Shown: positions 10,301-18,955 of the stretch, one piece after another | How positions within the stretch are numbered: the stretch's first letter is position 1 | How the letters are laid out: every line of letters starts with the position of its first letter | NCBI GenBank assembly: GCA_963783355.1 | Contig: CAWANF010000013.1 | Coordinates: forward strand, 73,583-137,582 | Source: CAWANF01 sp963783355 | GTDB lineage: Bacteria > Bacteroidota > Rhodothermia > Balneolales > DATFMH01 | Length of the DNA: 64,000 nucleotides | Direction of reading: 5' to 3' | Program-made: the position numbers and the translations under genes | Notes under the pieces: generated by a model | The model's database searches: none | Told to the model about the DNA's origin: nothing | The model's input: only the letters and a program-made list of their open reading frames with translations

Positions 10301-10565
10301 CAATAATAGAAGTATCGAAATGGCCATTGCCACTGGTATAAGAATTATTATCCGTTTTAAAGTCGACCATTACCGCTATGACATGCAGGGTTCCTGTCGC
10401 TGCTGTAATAGGTGGAGTCTGACTGAAACCTGCCGGTAACGCATACGGATGATATGACAGATCTTTCACAGATTGTTGAGCAAAGCCGATCCTGTAATAA
10501 AAAATAAACAGAAGCAGGTATAGATAGCTACTTCTGTTATAAAGAGATTTGCTGATTGCTGTCAA
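7347..10565 (-). CDS. M6-like protein with lost zinc site and a type IX sorting domain
   Basis: A 1072-aa secreted protein. A signal peptide (about residues 1-29) is followed by an M6 (immune inhibitor A-like) fold with the family landmark LGLPDLYNTQTGASGIGRFGLMDP. Where M6 enzymes carry HExxH just before LGLPDLY, this protein reads ICASIGSY (281-288), so the expected H283, E284 and H287 are Ala, Ser and Ser. A beta-rich middle region with FG-GAP-like segments (DYTGDGNLDFIYID, DINGTGKPDLLVE) follows. The last ~85 residues (NWPNPANNETYIRY to KIAVIH) are a type A type IX sorting domain. It lies directly downstream of PorV and PorU, so it is a probable T9SS cargo. It is probably a pseudopeptidase used for binding or structure. 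Confidence 0.85.
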   Translation of the reverse strand: MTAISKSLYNRSSYLYLLLFIFYYRIGFAQQSVKDLSYHPYALPAGFSQTPPITAATGTLHVIAVMVDFKTDNNSYTSGNGHFDTSIIDTSSSSHFIPTNITIDPLPHDNAYFAAHLEFAKNYFEKVSDGKLNIQYTILPKIFHLGHPMSNYAPMGDNDSQDYKLADLVKDTWSNVHQNGGFDTSNLNPDNTVFIIFHAGSGRDFNFLGTALDHTPQDIPSIFLSRNALSKLLKDPAFTGFPINSTFNVTNSIILPETESRLGTDISDSRFLVQFSINGLICASIGSYLGLPDLYNTQTGASGIGRFGLMDPESFFSYLGLFPPEPSAWEKIFMGWGSSFEINLNDTQPVSLAASSLHQPDSFARYNISSDEYFLVENRNRDPQNKGLDITIQKPGGQTVTRHISDQDEYFNPDYPDSIEAKLASGVVTNVSNFDWSLPGGLDTESKDPRVLNGGILIWHIDDAVIRNNLAENTINNNPARKGVNLMEADGAQDIGKDALSILLGNVTGGTPYDFWWKGNDASVISQNGDTLRLYQNRFADNTHPNNRSNTGSPSFFEFYDFSPNLPVATFRAKPEQPDWFNTISIAPSQKADSVIQNTSDYVQGYPLGLQLYVSGSDSLLIIPTPKDVYSLKINQGSNHDWYDFGFSVPQQPFIGKYLILTHNKNLYSGNGSTQAWNYTNGNWQMVWNNNQISSSTGFISSEAGDTLDFDFGKDRININDGSSLSSFSQDVQRSKPVNGQYSYIQNKTFQIAGSNYVNSSWFQNSTTGQRLYTGSLIPDTQNTPAFFALDLNDLYLIEPQNGSPAVTTIVDHNPISWPAFADYTGDGNLDFIYIDKNHNTLVAKNLNGALLDGFPVKPPKGSKFVGAPLVADINGTGKPDLLVEVQDSISYTIHAYNQKQQELSNFPVYVGSINNYQFEPVHPIFIDKTLYAVSPKGDIRAWYFPKTGKADWRSQYGNGQFNKIYTERQLNNSPNTDFGILNKKETYNWPNPANNETYIRYQTQGPATIQITIITMAGRTLFSKTIDAKGGVPEETQINTQSWGNGVYYARVRAKINGKTDSKLIKIAVIH

Positions 10566-10583
10566 GAACGCGTGACCGGGTTA

Positions 10584-11702
10584 TTATTTGAAATTTAACA
10601 AGACTGAAAATCGAATCGTATTTGATAAGGGACTGTTGGTGGCCGTCGTTACAATGTAACTGAAATCGACTCCAAATACATTGTACCGTAAACCGGCACC
10701 GAACGTGATATAGCGACGATCACCGTTTTTGGGAGATTCAAAGAAATATCCGGTTCGCAGAGCAAACTTTTTATCATACCAATATTCCAATCCAGTACCG
10801 ACCATAATTTGGTCAAAGAAATTTAGAGTGACGAATTTTGTGCCATCATTACGCGTATAAGGCCCCCACGATTTGAATAAAGCTTCTCCCAGGCTCATGG
10901 CGTGTCCGCTGGTATCGTTTCTTGCCATCAATTTTGAAAAGTCGTTAGCAATAGTAAGAGTGTTATAACCATCCTTATCGAGATTCATGGTAAACGCCCA
11001 GCCTAAACGCATGATAGTAGGAAGCGGATCCTTTTGGGCAGCATCGGTATACTGAATGCCCGGGCCGAGATTCGATAAATCAAAACCGGCACTGAACTGG
11101 CTTTTTCTGTTTGCTAGCTGGAATACGTCTGTCCGGTACATCGCTGCCAAATCGACGCCGACACTGGTTCCGATACGAGCCTGCTGACCGCCAACACTGA
11201 GACCGGCCGGCACAAGGTTGCTATATATAAATCTAATTCCGGTACCAAATGCTAAATTCGGGCTGACTCTGAAACCGTACGACCCCCCGGCTGCCAGTTC
11301 ATAACTTTTAAAAGTTCCAAGATTATTCCCGCTTTCATCTCTGTATTGTTGCGAGCCAAGATTCAGGTAGGTGATATTACCGGCTATGGTACCTATTCCG
11401 TCAACATAATATTTGCCGACAAGGTAATCATAGAACAGGTCGGTATTGAATTGAGGAAGCCACGGCGAGTGCGTAATACTGATCTGGTTTCCGCTTTGGA
11501 ATGCCAATCCTGCAGGATTCCAGAAAACCGCGGAAGCGTTATCGGCGATGGCAACGTTGGCGTTACCCATACCTGTAGCCCGTGAATCCGGTTCGATCTG
11601 CAGAAACGGAACGGATGTTATACTGACCTGTGCCCATCCCTGTGAATAAACGGAGATTACTAACAGAATTGTTAACGACAAATATTTAGTCAACTTTCTC
11701 AT
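10584..11702 (-). CDS. porV: Type IX secretion outer-membrane protein PorV
   Basis: A 372-aa outer-membrane beta barrel of the FadL-like PorV family. In the type IX system PorV collects cargo from the translocon and hands it to the PorU sortase. The signal peptide ends near residue 24. The mature N-terminus has the diagnostic block VPFLQIEPDSRATGMGNA with ADNASAVFWNPAGLAF, and the C-terminus ends in a barrel strand (TIRFSVLLNFK). It lies 55 bp downstream of porU and 18 bp upstream of the M6-like cargo, an order that matches its function. Confidence 0.92.
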   Translation of the reverse strand: MRKLTKYLSLTILLVISVYSQGWAQVSITSVPFLQIEPDSRATGMGNANVAIADNASAVFWNPAGLAFQSGNQISITHSPWLPQFNTDLFYDYLVGKYYVDGIGTIAGNITYLNLGSQQYRDESGNNLGTFKSYELAAGGSYGFRVSPNLAFGTGIRFIYSNLVPAGLSVGGQQARIGTSVGVDLAAMYRTDVFQLANRKSQFSAGFDLSNLGPGIQYTDAAQKDPLPTIMRLGWAFTMNLDKDGYNTLTIANDFSKLMARNDTSGHAMSLGEALFKSWGPYTRNDGTKFVTLNFFDQIMVGTGLEYWYDKKFALRTGYFFESPKNGDRRYITFGAGLRYNVFGVDFSYIVTTATNSPLSNTIRFSVLLNFK

Positions 11703-11757
11703 TTTCTTGCTTCCTGATATTTGATATAAAATAAGTTTTACTTTGAAACTTTTCTAA

Positions 11758-14700
11758 TTAGTGGATGATTACCAATTTCTCGATTTTCTGAACCGATTGT
11801 TCTCCTTTATCTGTATTGGTTTTTACGTGAACAACATACAGGTAAGTTCCTGTTGCCAAAGGATCGTTGTCATCATCGCGACCATACCAGTTGATGCTGA
11901 CATACGGTGAACTTGTGATAACATCGTCTCTTTCGATATGCGCTACCGGCCGGCCACTCAGCGTATAGATGTTGATATCTATCGTCATCGGATTCCCCGG
12001 CTGATTATGTTCTATAATGAATTTTGTTTCATTATTCATCGGGTTAGGGAAATTGTAAACACGCCGAATCGTCAGATTTTGACTCTTGGCAACGGTGAAA
12101 GAAATCTGACTTTGGGATTCATTATTGAATACGTCCCAGGCTCGAATGTTCAGCACATAATTTCCATTCGGTAGATTATTGAGAGGATACTCAATCTTCC
12201 CACTCGCATAATCATTCAAATTACTGGTATAATAATCATTCAAAACGATAGTTTTATCCGGTTGATTCGGGCTGCTGAGCTGGGCTATAATATCGTGTCC
12301 TACACCATTTCCGGTTGTATTTATACCGGAAGGATCTTTTAAATCGACAATCAAATTCGGAGAGTCATTGACCATACTGCCATCTATAAAAGAATCATTA
12401 TTGAGATAAATGGATATTTGCGGGCCTTTCTTATCATTGACAGCGTCAGGATTTGTACCACTCAGAGTGAAATTGCTGTATTCACCGGCCGCATCATCCG
12501 AGGTTTCATCAGCATATAATAGGATTTTGCCTTTCCGGTCGGAATAGGACATGTCTTTGGGGATGATAAAATTAGCAGTGAACCGGCCGTTTGTAACGGA
12601 AGCCCGGCCACTAAAAAGTACATCTTTTTGGACTTTATATTGGCAGTTTTTGATATAGCAACCATAAGTCTGCATCCATGAACGTTCGGGTAATTTTACA
12701 TACCGGCTTGCATCATAAACCTGCATGTTCACGATTCCATTAAAATTATTATCCACCGTGCTGTCGTTATTTATCACATCCCCTTTAACCGTAACATGAT
12801 CAAGGGCACGAAGATTTATCGTGCTATCCTGCAGATTAGTGATATTATTAATCTGTGTGATCATCATTTTCTTCCTGGGGATGCCGATTTGTACAGCCGG
12901 GTCTCCCAACAGGATGAATTTCCTGCTGTTGAAACTTGGACCTGCGATTCCGGTGATTTTTGTAAGCCGGTAAATATCGCCCAGCGTTCGCGGTTCGCCT
13001 GTTGTTTCATCCCGTGTGCTCATATATTGGGTCAAAAGGCGGTTTAAGCCGAAATTCAGGCTATTTGGATCGGAGCTGGTATAAACAACGCGGGTTGTGG
13101 TAAATGCGGCAACCATACCTCCGTCGGGATATAAGACGGTCTGTTCAGCACCCGATTCCTGGTCGGTATCATCGTATCGCCCAAATTGACAGGTAGCAGT
13201 CACGAAAATGGACAGTTTGTTTTTATTGGTAAACTGACTGATATAATTAGAAACGAATAATCGCTCATCACTGAGAATTTCCTCGCCACCGTGGCCAGAG
13301 TAATTTATAACCAGTGTTCCATTATTGATGCTATTGATAAAAGCGTCTGTAGCCAGTGGAATACGTCGTCCCGCTGTCGTGTTTTCAACCGGATAACTGA
13401 ATTCGTAAACTTTATTTACATGAAGGCCTTCATCGCTGTTTTCAACAATGGCAGCAGTGGAATCAGCATTTAAAACATGAAGATCGCGGTTTAAATCGGG
13501 ATTAGGCAGATCATCATCGGCCACAAAGGTGAATAACGAGCGCCAGTCACCATCGCTGCTGCTGCTGTCGTAATCTTTTATCTTCTGAACAACGGTCTTG
13601 GCCTGAGCTTCCGTTTGCACAGGCAGCCGGCCGATACCTATATCCAATAATTGTATTGAACTGGTTGTCCAGTTTCCTTCACTGGGGTCTAAAAGGCCGA
13701 AGTAATCGTCGCTGGCAAAACTTTCAATACGTTGTAAAGATTCTTTGCTTTCGTATGTAAATACATAATTTTTCATCGGGGCATCTTTGATGATCCCCTT
13801 ATAATCGTAGGTGGCATCTCCAAACAGTAACAGGTATTTGGGCAAAAGATTCTGATCCGTACCGGCTTTTTCGTACAGATACCTCACAAAATTTCGGATA
13901 GCGGATACATCCGGAACACCGCCCGAAAATTCATTGAATATTTGTTCCTGGGTAACTACTACGGGCCGGAGTCCGGACTTTTGCTTCCTGTAATTAGCTA
14001 AATCATTGGCCTCTGCTAAAAATTTCGGTGCGGTTACAATGATGTAATTTGGATAATCCGAGATGCCATGCAAATCCTGGTTGGCAACCGATGTTCCGGG
14101 ATCTGGCGTATAAAAATCGGTTTGGGCAATCATTTGCCGTCCCGGGTTAGCATAAAAATTAAAATCGTAGTTCTGTCCGGTGGAAGTCACATTCATGAGC
14201 ACGGGTGAAACAGGATTGGTGACATCCATGACCACCGGCTGGCTTTTGAAACCGCTCAGTACATAATTGCCAACATCTCCAGACTGCCCGTCTGATGGGG
14301 AAAAGAAATACAAGCGGCCATTCTTTGGAACTAATTTTCGCGGAATGGTCATCTCAATCCAGTCGAGCCAGCCCTGTGAGCTGGAAGAAGGGTTGCCGAA
14401 TCGTGCCGATACATTTAAAATGTCGTTGGCCGCCGTAAAATTTGATATACTTGTTGTAAGTGTACTCTCGTGTCCGGAATAGCCGGTGTCCCCATTTAAA
14501 TCTAATATTGAACTGATATTAACCTGGCCGACGGTCTGACTATTGGCAGTTACATAAAATGTCGAGACATCCTGGGAACGTGCTGCAAAGGTGATGTTGA
14601 ATTGCACGGTACTATTGGGTATAAGCCCCGGAATAGTATCCTGTAGAATGGCCTGGTTGCTCGCAAAACTTTCATTCGTAAATGTCTGGCCGAGCCATTG

Positions 14701-15696
14701 GGTTCCGGATTTCATTCCGGCTTCTGATTTTGTGAGTTCCTGTTCTTTCCAAATAAAATCCGGGAAATCCTGGACGGTACGATTAGCTGTAAGGCCGTTG
14801 TTGCCGGCAGCCAAACGAAGCCCTCGATCACTTCCAATTGTAAGAAATACATAATTTTCAGTACTGTAAGGATTTATATGGTGAGAATAGGTATTGTTCT
14901 GTGAATCGTAGGTAATTTCATTCGGACTGTTACCATAGAACAAGATATAGTCCCCGCTGTCGAATTTACCATCCGATTCTCCTGAAACAATAATGGGAAT
15001 TTGTTTAAACTCCGGCCATGGGGATGAATTGGCATTTGGCAGCTCATAACCGTTTGTGCCCCAAATCTGAATATTTCTTGGATCTATATTATTAACGTCG
15101 ATCCCGAGATTCTTCAGGTAAGTGGCATCGATGCGATAAATTCCATTTTTGCTAAACGGTATTTTATACCATTGTCCGGAAGATAGCGGTGTCGATGTTG
15201 CAGCAAGTGTCTGTCTTTGAAAAGTCCGAAGCCGTGCCCGGGAAGTTTGTTGGGGAATGGGACTCGGTTTAAAAACGCGGATTTTCATGTATTTCACTAC
15301 AAGAAACAGGTCGTCTCTTCCCGATGGACGGCTGACATAAATTCGTAGCGTTGCAACCTGTCTCTTTCTGGACATTCCCGGATTTACCACACGCATCAGC
15401 GGCGGCACATTAGAACCAATCTCTTTGTTAACTTTCATCAATCGTTTATTTCCGGATATATTTACCGGAACAATCATTTGCTCCAATACGCGGTACGATT
15501 CCGTTCCCTGGTTATAAGGGATTAAAATATTGACGGGCGATCCTGTTTGAAGGCTATCGTTCTGAATCAGATAGTCGACAAATTGTGGCGTCTCATCAAT
15601 AATATGTATAGTCTGAGCCTGAGCTTTAGTCATAAATAACAGGAGACTAACAAAAACAAGGCCCCGAACATAAGATATTTGAATCTTAGAGCTCAA
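11758..15696 (-). CDS. porU: Type IX secretion C-terminal signal sortase PorU
   Basis: A gingipain-like (C25) cysteine peptidase that cleaves type IX sorting domains and attaches cargo to the cell surface. It has 1312 aa and a signal peptide to about residue 27. The catalytic pair is visible: His802 in NYSGHGGEE and Cys836 in FVTATCQFGRYD. The N-terminal 500 residues are the beta-rich prodomain-like region normal for PorU. The last ~100 residues (NFPNPMNNETKF to KLVIIH) form its own sorting-type domain. It is the first gene of the porU-porV-cargo series, and no PorU partner such as PorZ is next to it. Confidence 0.94.
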   Translation of the reverse strand: MSSKIQISYVRGLVFVSLLLFMTKAQAQTIHIIDETPQFVDYLIQNDSLQTGSPVNILIPYNQGTESYRVLEQMIVPVNISGNKRLMKVNKEIGSNVPPLMRVVNPGMSRKRQVATLRIYVSRPSGRDDLFLVVKYMKIRVFKPSPIPQQTSRARLRTFQRQTLAATSTPLSSGQWYKIPFSKNGIYRIDATYLKNLGIDVNNIDPRNIQIWGTNGYELPNANSSPWPEFKQIPIIVSGESDGKFDSGDYILFYGNSPNEITYDSQNNTYSHHINPYSTENYVFLTIGSDRGLRLAAGNNGLTANRTVQDFPDFIWKEQELTKSEAGMKSGTQWLGQTFTNESFASNQAILQDTIPGLIPNSTVQFNITFAARSQDVSTFYVTANSQTVGQVNISSILDLNGDTGYSGHESTLTTSISNFTAANDILNVSARFGNPSSSSQGWLDWIEMTIPRKLVPKNGRLYFFSPSDGQSGDVGNYVLSGFKSQPVVMDVTNPVSPVLMNVTSTGQNYDFNFYANPGRQMIAQTDFYTPDPGTSVANQDLHGISDYPNYIIVTAPKFLAEANDLANYRKQKSGLRPVVVTQEQIFNEFSGGVPDVSAIRNFVRYLYEKAGTDQNLLPKYLLLFGDATYDYKGIIKDAPMKNYVFTYESKESLQRIESFASDDYFGLLDPSEGNWTTSSIQLLDIGIGRLPVQTEAQAKTVVQKIKDYDSSSSDGDWRSLFTFVADDDLPNPDLNRDLHVLNADSTAAIVENSDEGLHVNKVYEFSYPVENTTAGRRIPLATDAFINSINNGTLVINYSGHGGEEILSDERLFVSNYISQFTNKNKLSIFVTATCQFGRYDDTDQESGAEQTVLYPDGGMVAAFTTTRVVYTSSDPNSLNFGLNRLLTQYMSTRDETTGEPRTLGDIYRLTKITGIAGPSFNSRKFILLGDPAVQIGIPRKKMMITQINNITNLQDSTINLRALDHVTVKGDVINNDSTVDNNFNGIVNMQVYDASRYVKLPERSWMQTYGCYIKNCQYKVQKDVLFSGRASVTNGRFTANFIIPKDMSYSDRKGKILLYADETSDDAAGEYSNFTLSGTNPDAVNDKKGPQISIYLNNDSFIDGSMVNDSPNLIVDLKDPSGINTTGNGVGHDIIAQLSSPNQPDKTIVLNDYYTSNLNDYASGKIEYPLNNLPNGNYVLNIRAWDVFNNESQSQISFTVAKSQNLTIRRVYNFPNPMNNETKFIIEHNQPGNPMTIDINIYTLSGRPVAHIERDDVITSSPYVSINWYGRDDDNDPLATGTYLYVVHVKTNTDKGEQSVQKIEKLVIIH

Positions 15697-15896
15697 TAAG
15701 AGATGAATATGCGATTAATGCTTAAATGTGAAAGTTCAGTGTTACGTATTTGTAGCTTTCTATCGCAATAAGCTCTGAATGTTAAGTGGTTAGCAGATAA
15801 ATAATTTAACAGGTAACATAGTTTGTCCTGTATATAAAATCAAGATAGCTAACACAAAATTATTATCAAAAATTTGTTGATTATTGAAATAAAATG

Positions 15897-15932
15897 AAGG
15901 ATAACAGTTAAAGGTGAAGAACGGTTATCCTT
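15897..15932 (-). terminator. Intrinsic terminator after the thiolase gene
   Basis: A perfect 9-bp inverted repeat (AAGGATAAC / GTTATCCTT) with an 18-base loop lies 15 bp beyond the thiolase stop. T-rich sequence follows on both sides, so it could work in both directions. The rest of the 250-bp gap up to porU is AT-rich with no recognisable gene and probably holds the porU promoter. Confidence 0.7.
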
Positions 15933-15946
15933 TTTATATATTTTTT

Positions 15947-17125
15947 TTAAATCATTTCGATAACGGTCGCAGAGGCACCTCCGCCGCCATTACAAATTCC
16001 GGCACATCCATACTTACCGCCGGTTTGTTTGAGGGCATGAATGAGCGTTACTAAAATGCGTGCTCCTGAACAGCCCAATGGATGGCCTATACTAACAGCT
16101 CCACCGTGAATATTCACTTTTGCGGGATCCAGCTTTAACAATTTGTTGTTAATCAGTGAAACGACCGAAAAGGCTTCATTAATTTCAAATAAGTCCATAT
16201 CCTCAATTGTCTTACCGGATCGTTTCAGTGCGATTGGTATGGCATCGGCTGGTGCTGTGGTGAACCATTCAGGTGCTTTTGCGGCACTTCCCTGTCCGAT
16301 TATGCGTGCCAATGGTTTTAATCCCAATTCGTTTGCTTTTTCTTCAGACATTACCAGAAGAGCAGCGGCTCCATCATTAATTGTGCTGGCATTAGCAGCA
16401 GTTACCGTTCCTTCTTTATCAAAGACAGGACGAAGGGAAGGTATCTTATCAAAATTAACGCGGTTTACTTCTTCGTCGCTGTCAATTTCATCAACATTAC
16501 CTTTTCGTCCCTTGATATGAATTTTGATGATTTCATCGGAGAACTTTCCTTCCTTTTGTGCTTTTTGGGAACGTTTGTACGATTCAATCGCGAAGTCATC
16601 TTGTTCTTCCCTGGAAATCTGGCATTCTTTAGCACAAATCTCGGCAGCTTTTCCCATGTGGAAATCTTTATAAACATCCCAAAGGCCATCTTTTATTAAG
16701 CCGTCAACAGCTTCGACATGGCCTAATTTTGAGCCGAAACGTTGTTTTGTTAAATAATAAGGTACATTACTCATGCTTTCCATACCGCCGGCAACGATAA
16801 CATCTGCTTCACCGGCCTGGATTTGATTTACAGCGTACATTACCGCTTTCATACCGGAAGCACATACTTTATTAACCGTCGTACAAGGCGTATTTTCATT
16901 TAAGCCGGCTTTCATAGCAGCCTGTCTCGCAGGTGCCTGACCAATACCGGCTGAGAGTACGTTTCCCATAATGACTTCATTGACCGTATCGGGAGTAACT
17001 TCGCTTTTCTTGAGTAGTGCCTGGATGACGGCTGCTCCTAATTCCGGGGCAGATAACGAGGCGAGGGAGCCGCCGAACGAACCAATGGGGGTACGTAAAG
17101 CTTCGATTATAACTACATTTCGCAT
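15947..17125 (-). CDS. Acetyl-CoA C-acetyltransferase (thiolase)
   Basis: Condenses two acetyl-CoA to acetoacetyl-CoA or runs the reverse cleavage at the end of beta-oxidation. It has 392 aa, normal for the family. The nucleophile is Cys88 (NKVCASGM), the general-base His is H348 (SIGHPLGCSG) and the second catalytic Cys is C378 (GICNGGGG). All are in place. The short acetoacetyl-type thiolase pattern fits, rather than the FadA type. It stands alone between porU and a small lipoprotein gene. The beta-oxidation dehydrogenases at 32-39 kb are likely pathway partners. Confidence 0.95.
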   Translation of the reverse strand: MRNVVIIEALRTPIGSFGGSLASLSAPELGAAVIQALLKKSEVTPDTVNEVIMGNVLSAGIGQAPARQAAMKAGLNENTPCTTVNKVCASGMKAVMYAVNQIQAGEADVIVAGGMESMSNVPYYLTKQRFGSKLGHVEAVDGLIKDGLWDVYKDFHMGKAAEICAKECQISREEQDDFAIESYKRSQKAQKEGKFSDEIIKIHIKGRKGNVDEIDSDEEVNRVNFDKIPSLRPVFDKEGTVTAANASTINDGAAALLVMSEEKANELGLKPLARIIGQGSAAKAPEWFTTAPADAIPIALKRSGKTIEDMDLFEINEAFSVVSLINNKLLKLDPAKVNIHGGAVSIGHPLGCSGARILVTLIHALKQTGGKYGCAGICNGGGGASATVIEMI

Positions 17126-17184
17126 GATGGATGATTTTTATTTTTTATTTCAGTTCAAGTAACATTCAATGTCTTTCTTGAGGT

Positions 17185-17712
17185 CTAAAGGTTCGATTCG
17201 TCTCTCCAGCTTAATAATTGCCAGGCACTGCTTGAATCAGTCCTGATAAGGATGAAATTTGCAGACCCGTCCGTTCGGATAACATCTGATCCTTTTAGAA
17301 TAATTGCAAGATTAAACCGACGGATTACCTGCGCTTGCGTATTTGTGGTATCAACGATTTCCGTTACGATATTATTCCATTGCAATTGTATATCCTGGCT
17401 TTGGGTAAACATATTGTATGCTGAGGTCAATTCCTCATCACGTCCCCAGGAAACATCGACATTACGATTATAGTCCCGGTATGTAAAGATGAACCGGGAA
17501 TTTATTAACGGGCCGTAAAGCGTGGTATCTCTCAATTGATAAGCATTTTTAAAACGGGTATAAAATCCGCTGATTGTTTTTGGATTTCCTAAAGGATCGT
17601 CCGGCAACTGGCCTTTAATCACCCCGGGGGCAAAAGGGTTCTTACAACTTTGGGATATTAAAGCTGCAAAACCTAATGCCATCAGGATAATATGGGCAGG
17701 ACGAAGCTTCAT
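17185..17712 (-). CDS. Small lipoprotein, possibly NTF2/SnoaL-like
   Basis: A 175-aa protein with a lipoprotein signal: a hydrophobic helix then LISQSC with the modified cysteine at residue 23. The mature part (about residues 48-170) has one helix (TISGFYTRFKNAYQLRD) followed by alternating strands ending in WQLLSWRDE, the layout of small cone-shaped SnoaL/NTF2-like domains. No catalytic residues can be named. It starts 8 bp after the stop of the trans-sulfuration gene, so the two may be co-transcribed. Function is unknown. Confidence 0.7.
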   Translation of the reverse strand: MKLRPAHIILMALGFAALISQSCKNPFAPGVIKGQLPDDPLGNPKTISGFYTRFKNAYQLRDTTLYGPLINSRFIFTYRDYNRNVDVSWGRDEELTSAYNMFTQSQDIQLQWNNIVTEIVDTTNTQAQVIRRFNLAIILKGSDVIRTDGSANFILIRTDSSSAWQLLSWRDESNL

Positions 17713-17720
17713 TTTTTATT

Positions 17721-18866
17721 TTACACAAAAGTAAAAGCATGTTCCAAATCAGCAATTAAATCTTCGACATCTTCAATGCCTACTGAAAGACGGATTAATG
17801 AATCTTTCAATCCAGCTTTTTCCCGAACATCCTTTGGAATAGATGCGTGAGTCATTGAAGCCGGATGAGAAATGAGGGATTCTACTCCGCCTAAACTTTC
17901 AGCCAATGTAAAAAAGTGGGTATGCTTCATGAATTCATGGGCTTTCTCTATAGAGTCGTCTTTCAGTGAAAAGGAAGCCATGGCGCCGAAATCTCTCATC
18001 TGTTTTGCAGCGATAGCATGCTGTGGATGCGATTTCAGTCCCGGGTATCGTACTTGTCCCACTTTGGGATGTTTTGAAAGATAATCGACAATTTCTTTGG
18101 CATTTTCACAGGCCCTTTGAACACGGACATGCAGTGTTTTTACCCCACGCAATGTCAAATAGGAATCCATCGGCCCGGGAACAGCACCCGTTGTCTTGAC
18201 CTGGAATCGTGCATTTTCCATAATTTCACTATTTGAACTGCAAATAGCTCCGCCAATTACGTCGGAGTGGCCACCGATGTATTTAGTTGTTGAATGCACC
18301 ACCGCGTCGGCTCCTAATGCCAATGGATTCTGCAGATAGGGCGAAGCAAACGTGTTATCGACAGCAGTAAGTATTTTCTTGCCGCGGGCAATATCGGTGA
18401 CAGCCTTAATATCGACAATATTTAATAATGGATTGGTCGGTGTCTCTATCCAGATGAGACGCGTTTTATTGGTCGCTGCTTTTTCCACATTTTCAGCTAT
18501 GGTCATATCGATAAAACTAAATTCTATGCCATAGGGGGCAAAGACCTGTGTGAAGAGGCGATAGGTTCCACCATAAAGATCGTTGGAGGCTATGACATGA
18601 TCACCGGGGCGAAGCATTTTGAGCATGGCATCCATAGCCCCACAACCACTTGAATAACATGCACATTCATCTGCACCTTCCAGTCCTGCCAATAACTTTT
18701 CCAAAGCGGTTCTGGTTGGATTTCCTACGCGTGCATAATCGTAACCTTTATTAACATTTGGAGCTTCCTGTGCATAAGTAGAAGTCTGAAATATCGGTGG
18801 CATGACTGCTCCCGATGTCTCTTCAGGTTTTTGGCCGGCATGAATGGCCTTGGTATTAAATTTCAT
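17721..18866 (-). CDS. PLP-dependent trans-sulfuration enzyme (cystathionine gamma-synthase/lyase)
   Basis: A 381-aa Cys/Met metabolism PLP enzyme acting in the cytoplasm. The PLP lysine is K195 in HSTTKYIGGHSD, the cofactor-stacking region is YSSGCGAMDA near 71-80, and D170 (AVDNTFASP) contacts the pyridine nitrogen. The family holds cystathionine gamma-synthases, gamma-lyases and beta-lyases, which cannot be separated safely by reading. Only the general class is firm. The upstream gap to the TPR gene carries the terminator of that operon, so this gene should have its own promoter. Confidence 0.92.
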   Translation of the reverse strand: MKFNTKAIHAGQKPEETSGAVMPPIFQTSTYAQEAPNVNKGYDYARVGNPTRTALEKLLAGLEGADECACYSSGCGAMDAMLKMLRPGDHVIASNDLYGGTYRLFTQVFAPYGIEFSFIDMTIAENVEKAATNKTRLIWIETPTNPLLNIVDIKAVTDIARGKKILTAVDNTFASPYLQNPLALGADAVVHSTTKYIGGHSDVIGGAICSSNSEIMENARFQVKTTGAVPGPMDSYLTLRGVKTLHVRVQRACENAKEIVDYLSKHPKVGQVRYPGLKSHPQHAIAAKQMRDFGAMASFSLKDDSIEKAHEFMKHTHFFTLAESLGGVESLISHPASMTHASIPKDVREKAGLKDSLIRLSVGIEDVEDLIADLEHAFTFV

Positions 18867-18916
18867 AATATGTACTTCATTAATAATTTGGAATAAACAG
18901 TATTGTCATAAAGTAA

Positions 18917-18948
18917 AAAAGCTCATCCACAATTGTGAATGAGCTTTT
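18917..18948 (-). terminator. Terminator of the TPR lipoprotein pair
   Basis: Strong hairpin 8 bp beyond the stop of the second TPR gene. The outer stem is AAAAGCTCAT paired with ATGAGCTTTT and there is an inner CACAA/TTGTG stem. An A-tract before the stem gives a U-run on the minus-strand transcript. Confidence 0.8.
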
Positions 18949-18955
18949 AAAAATG

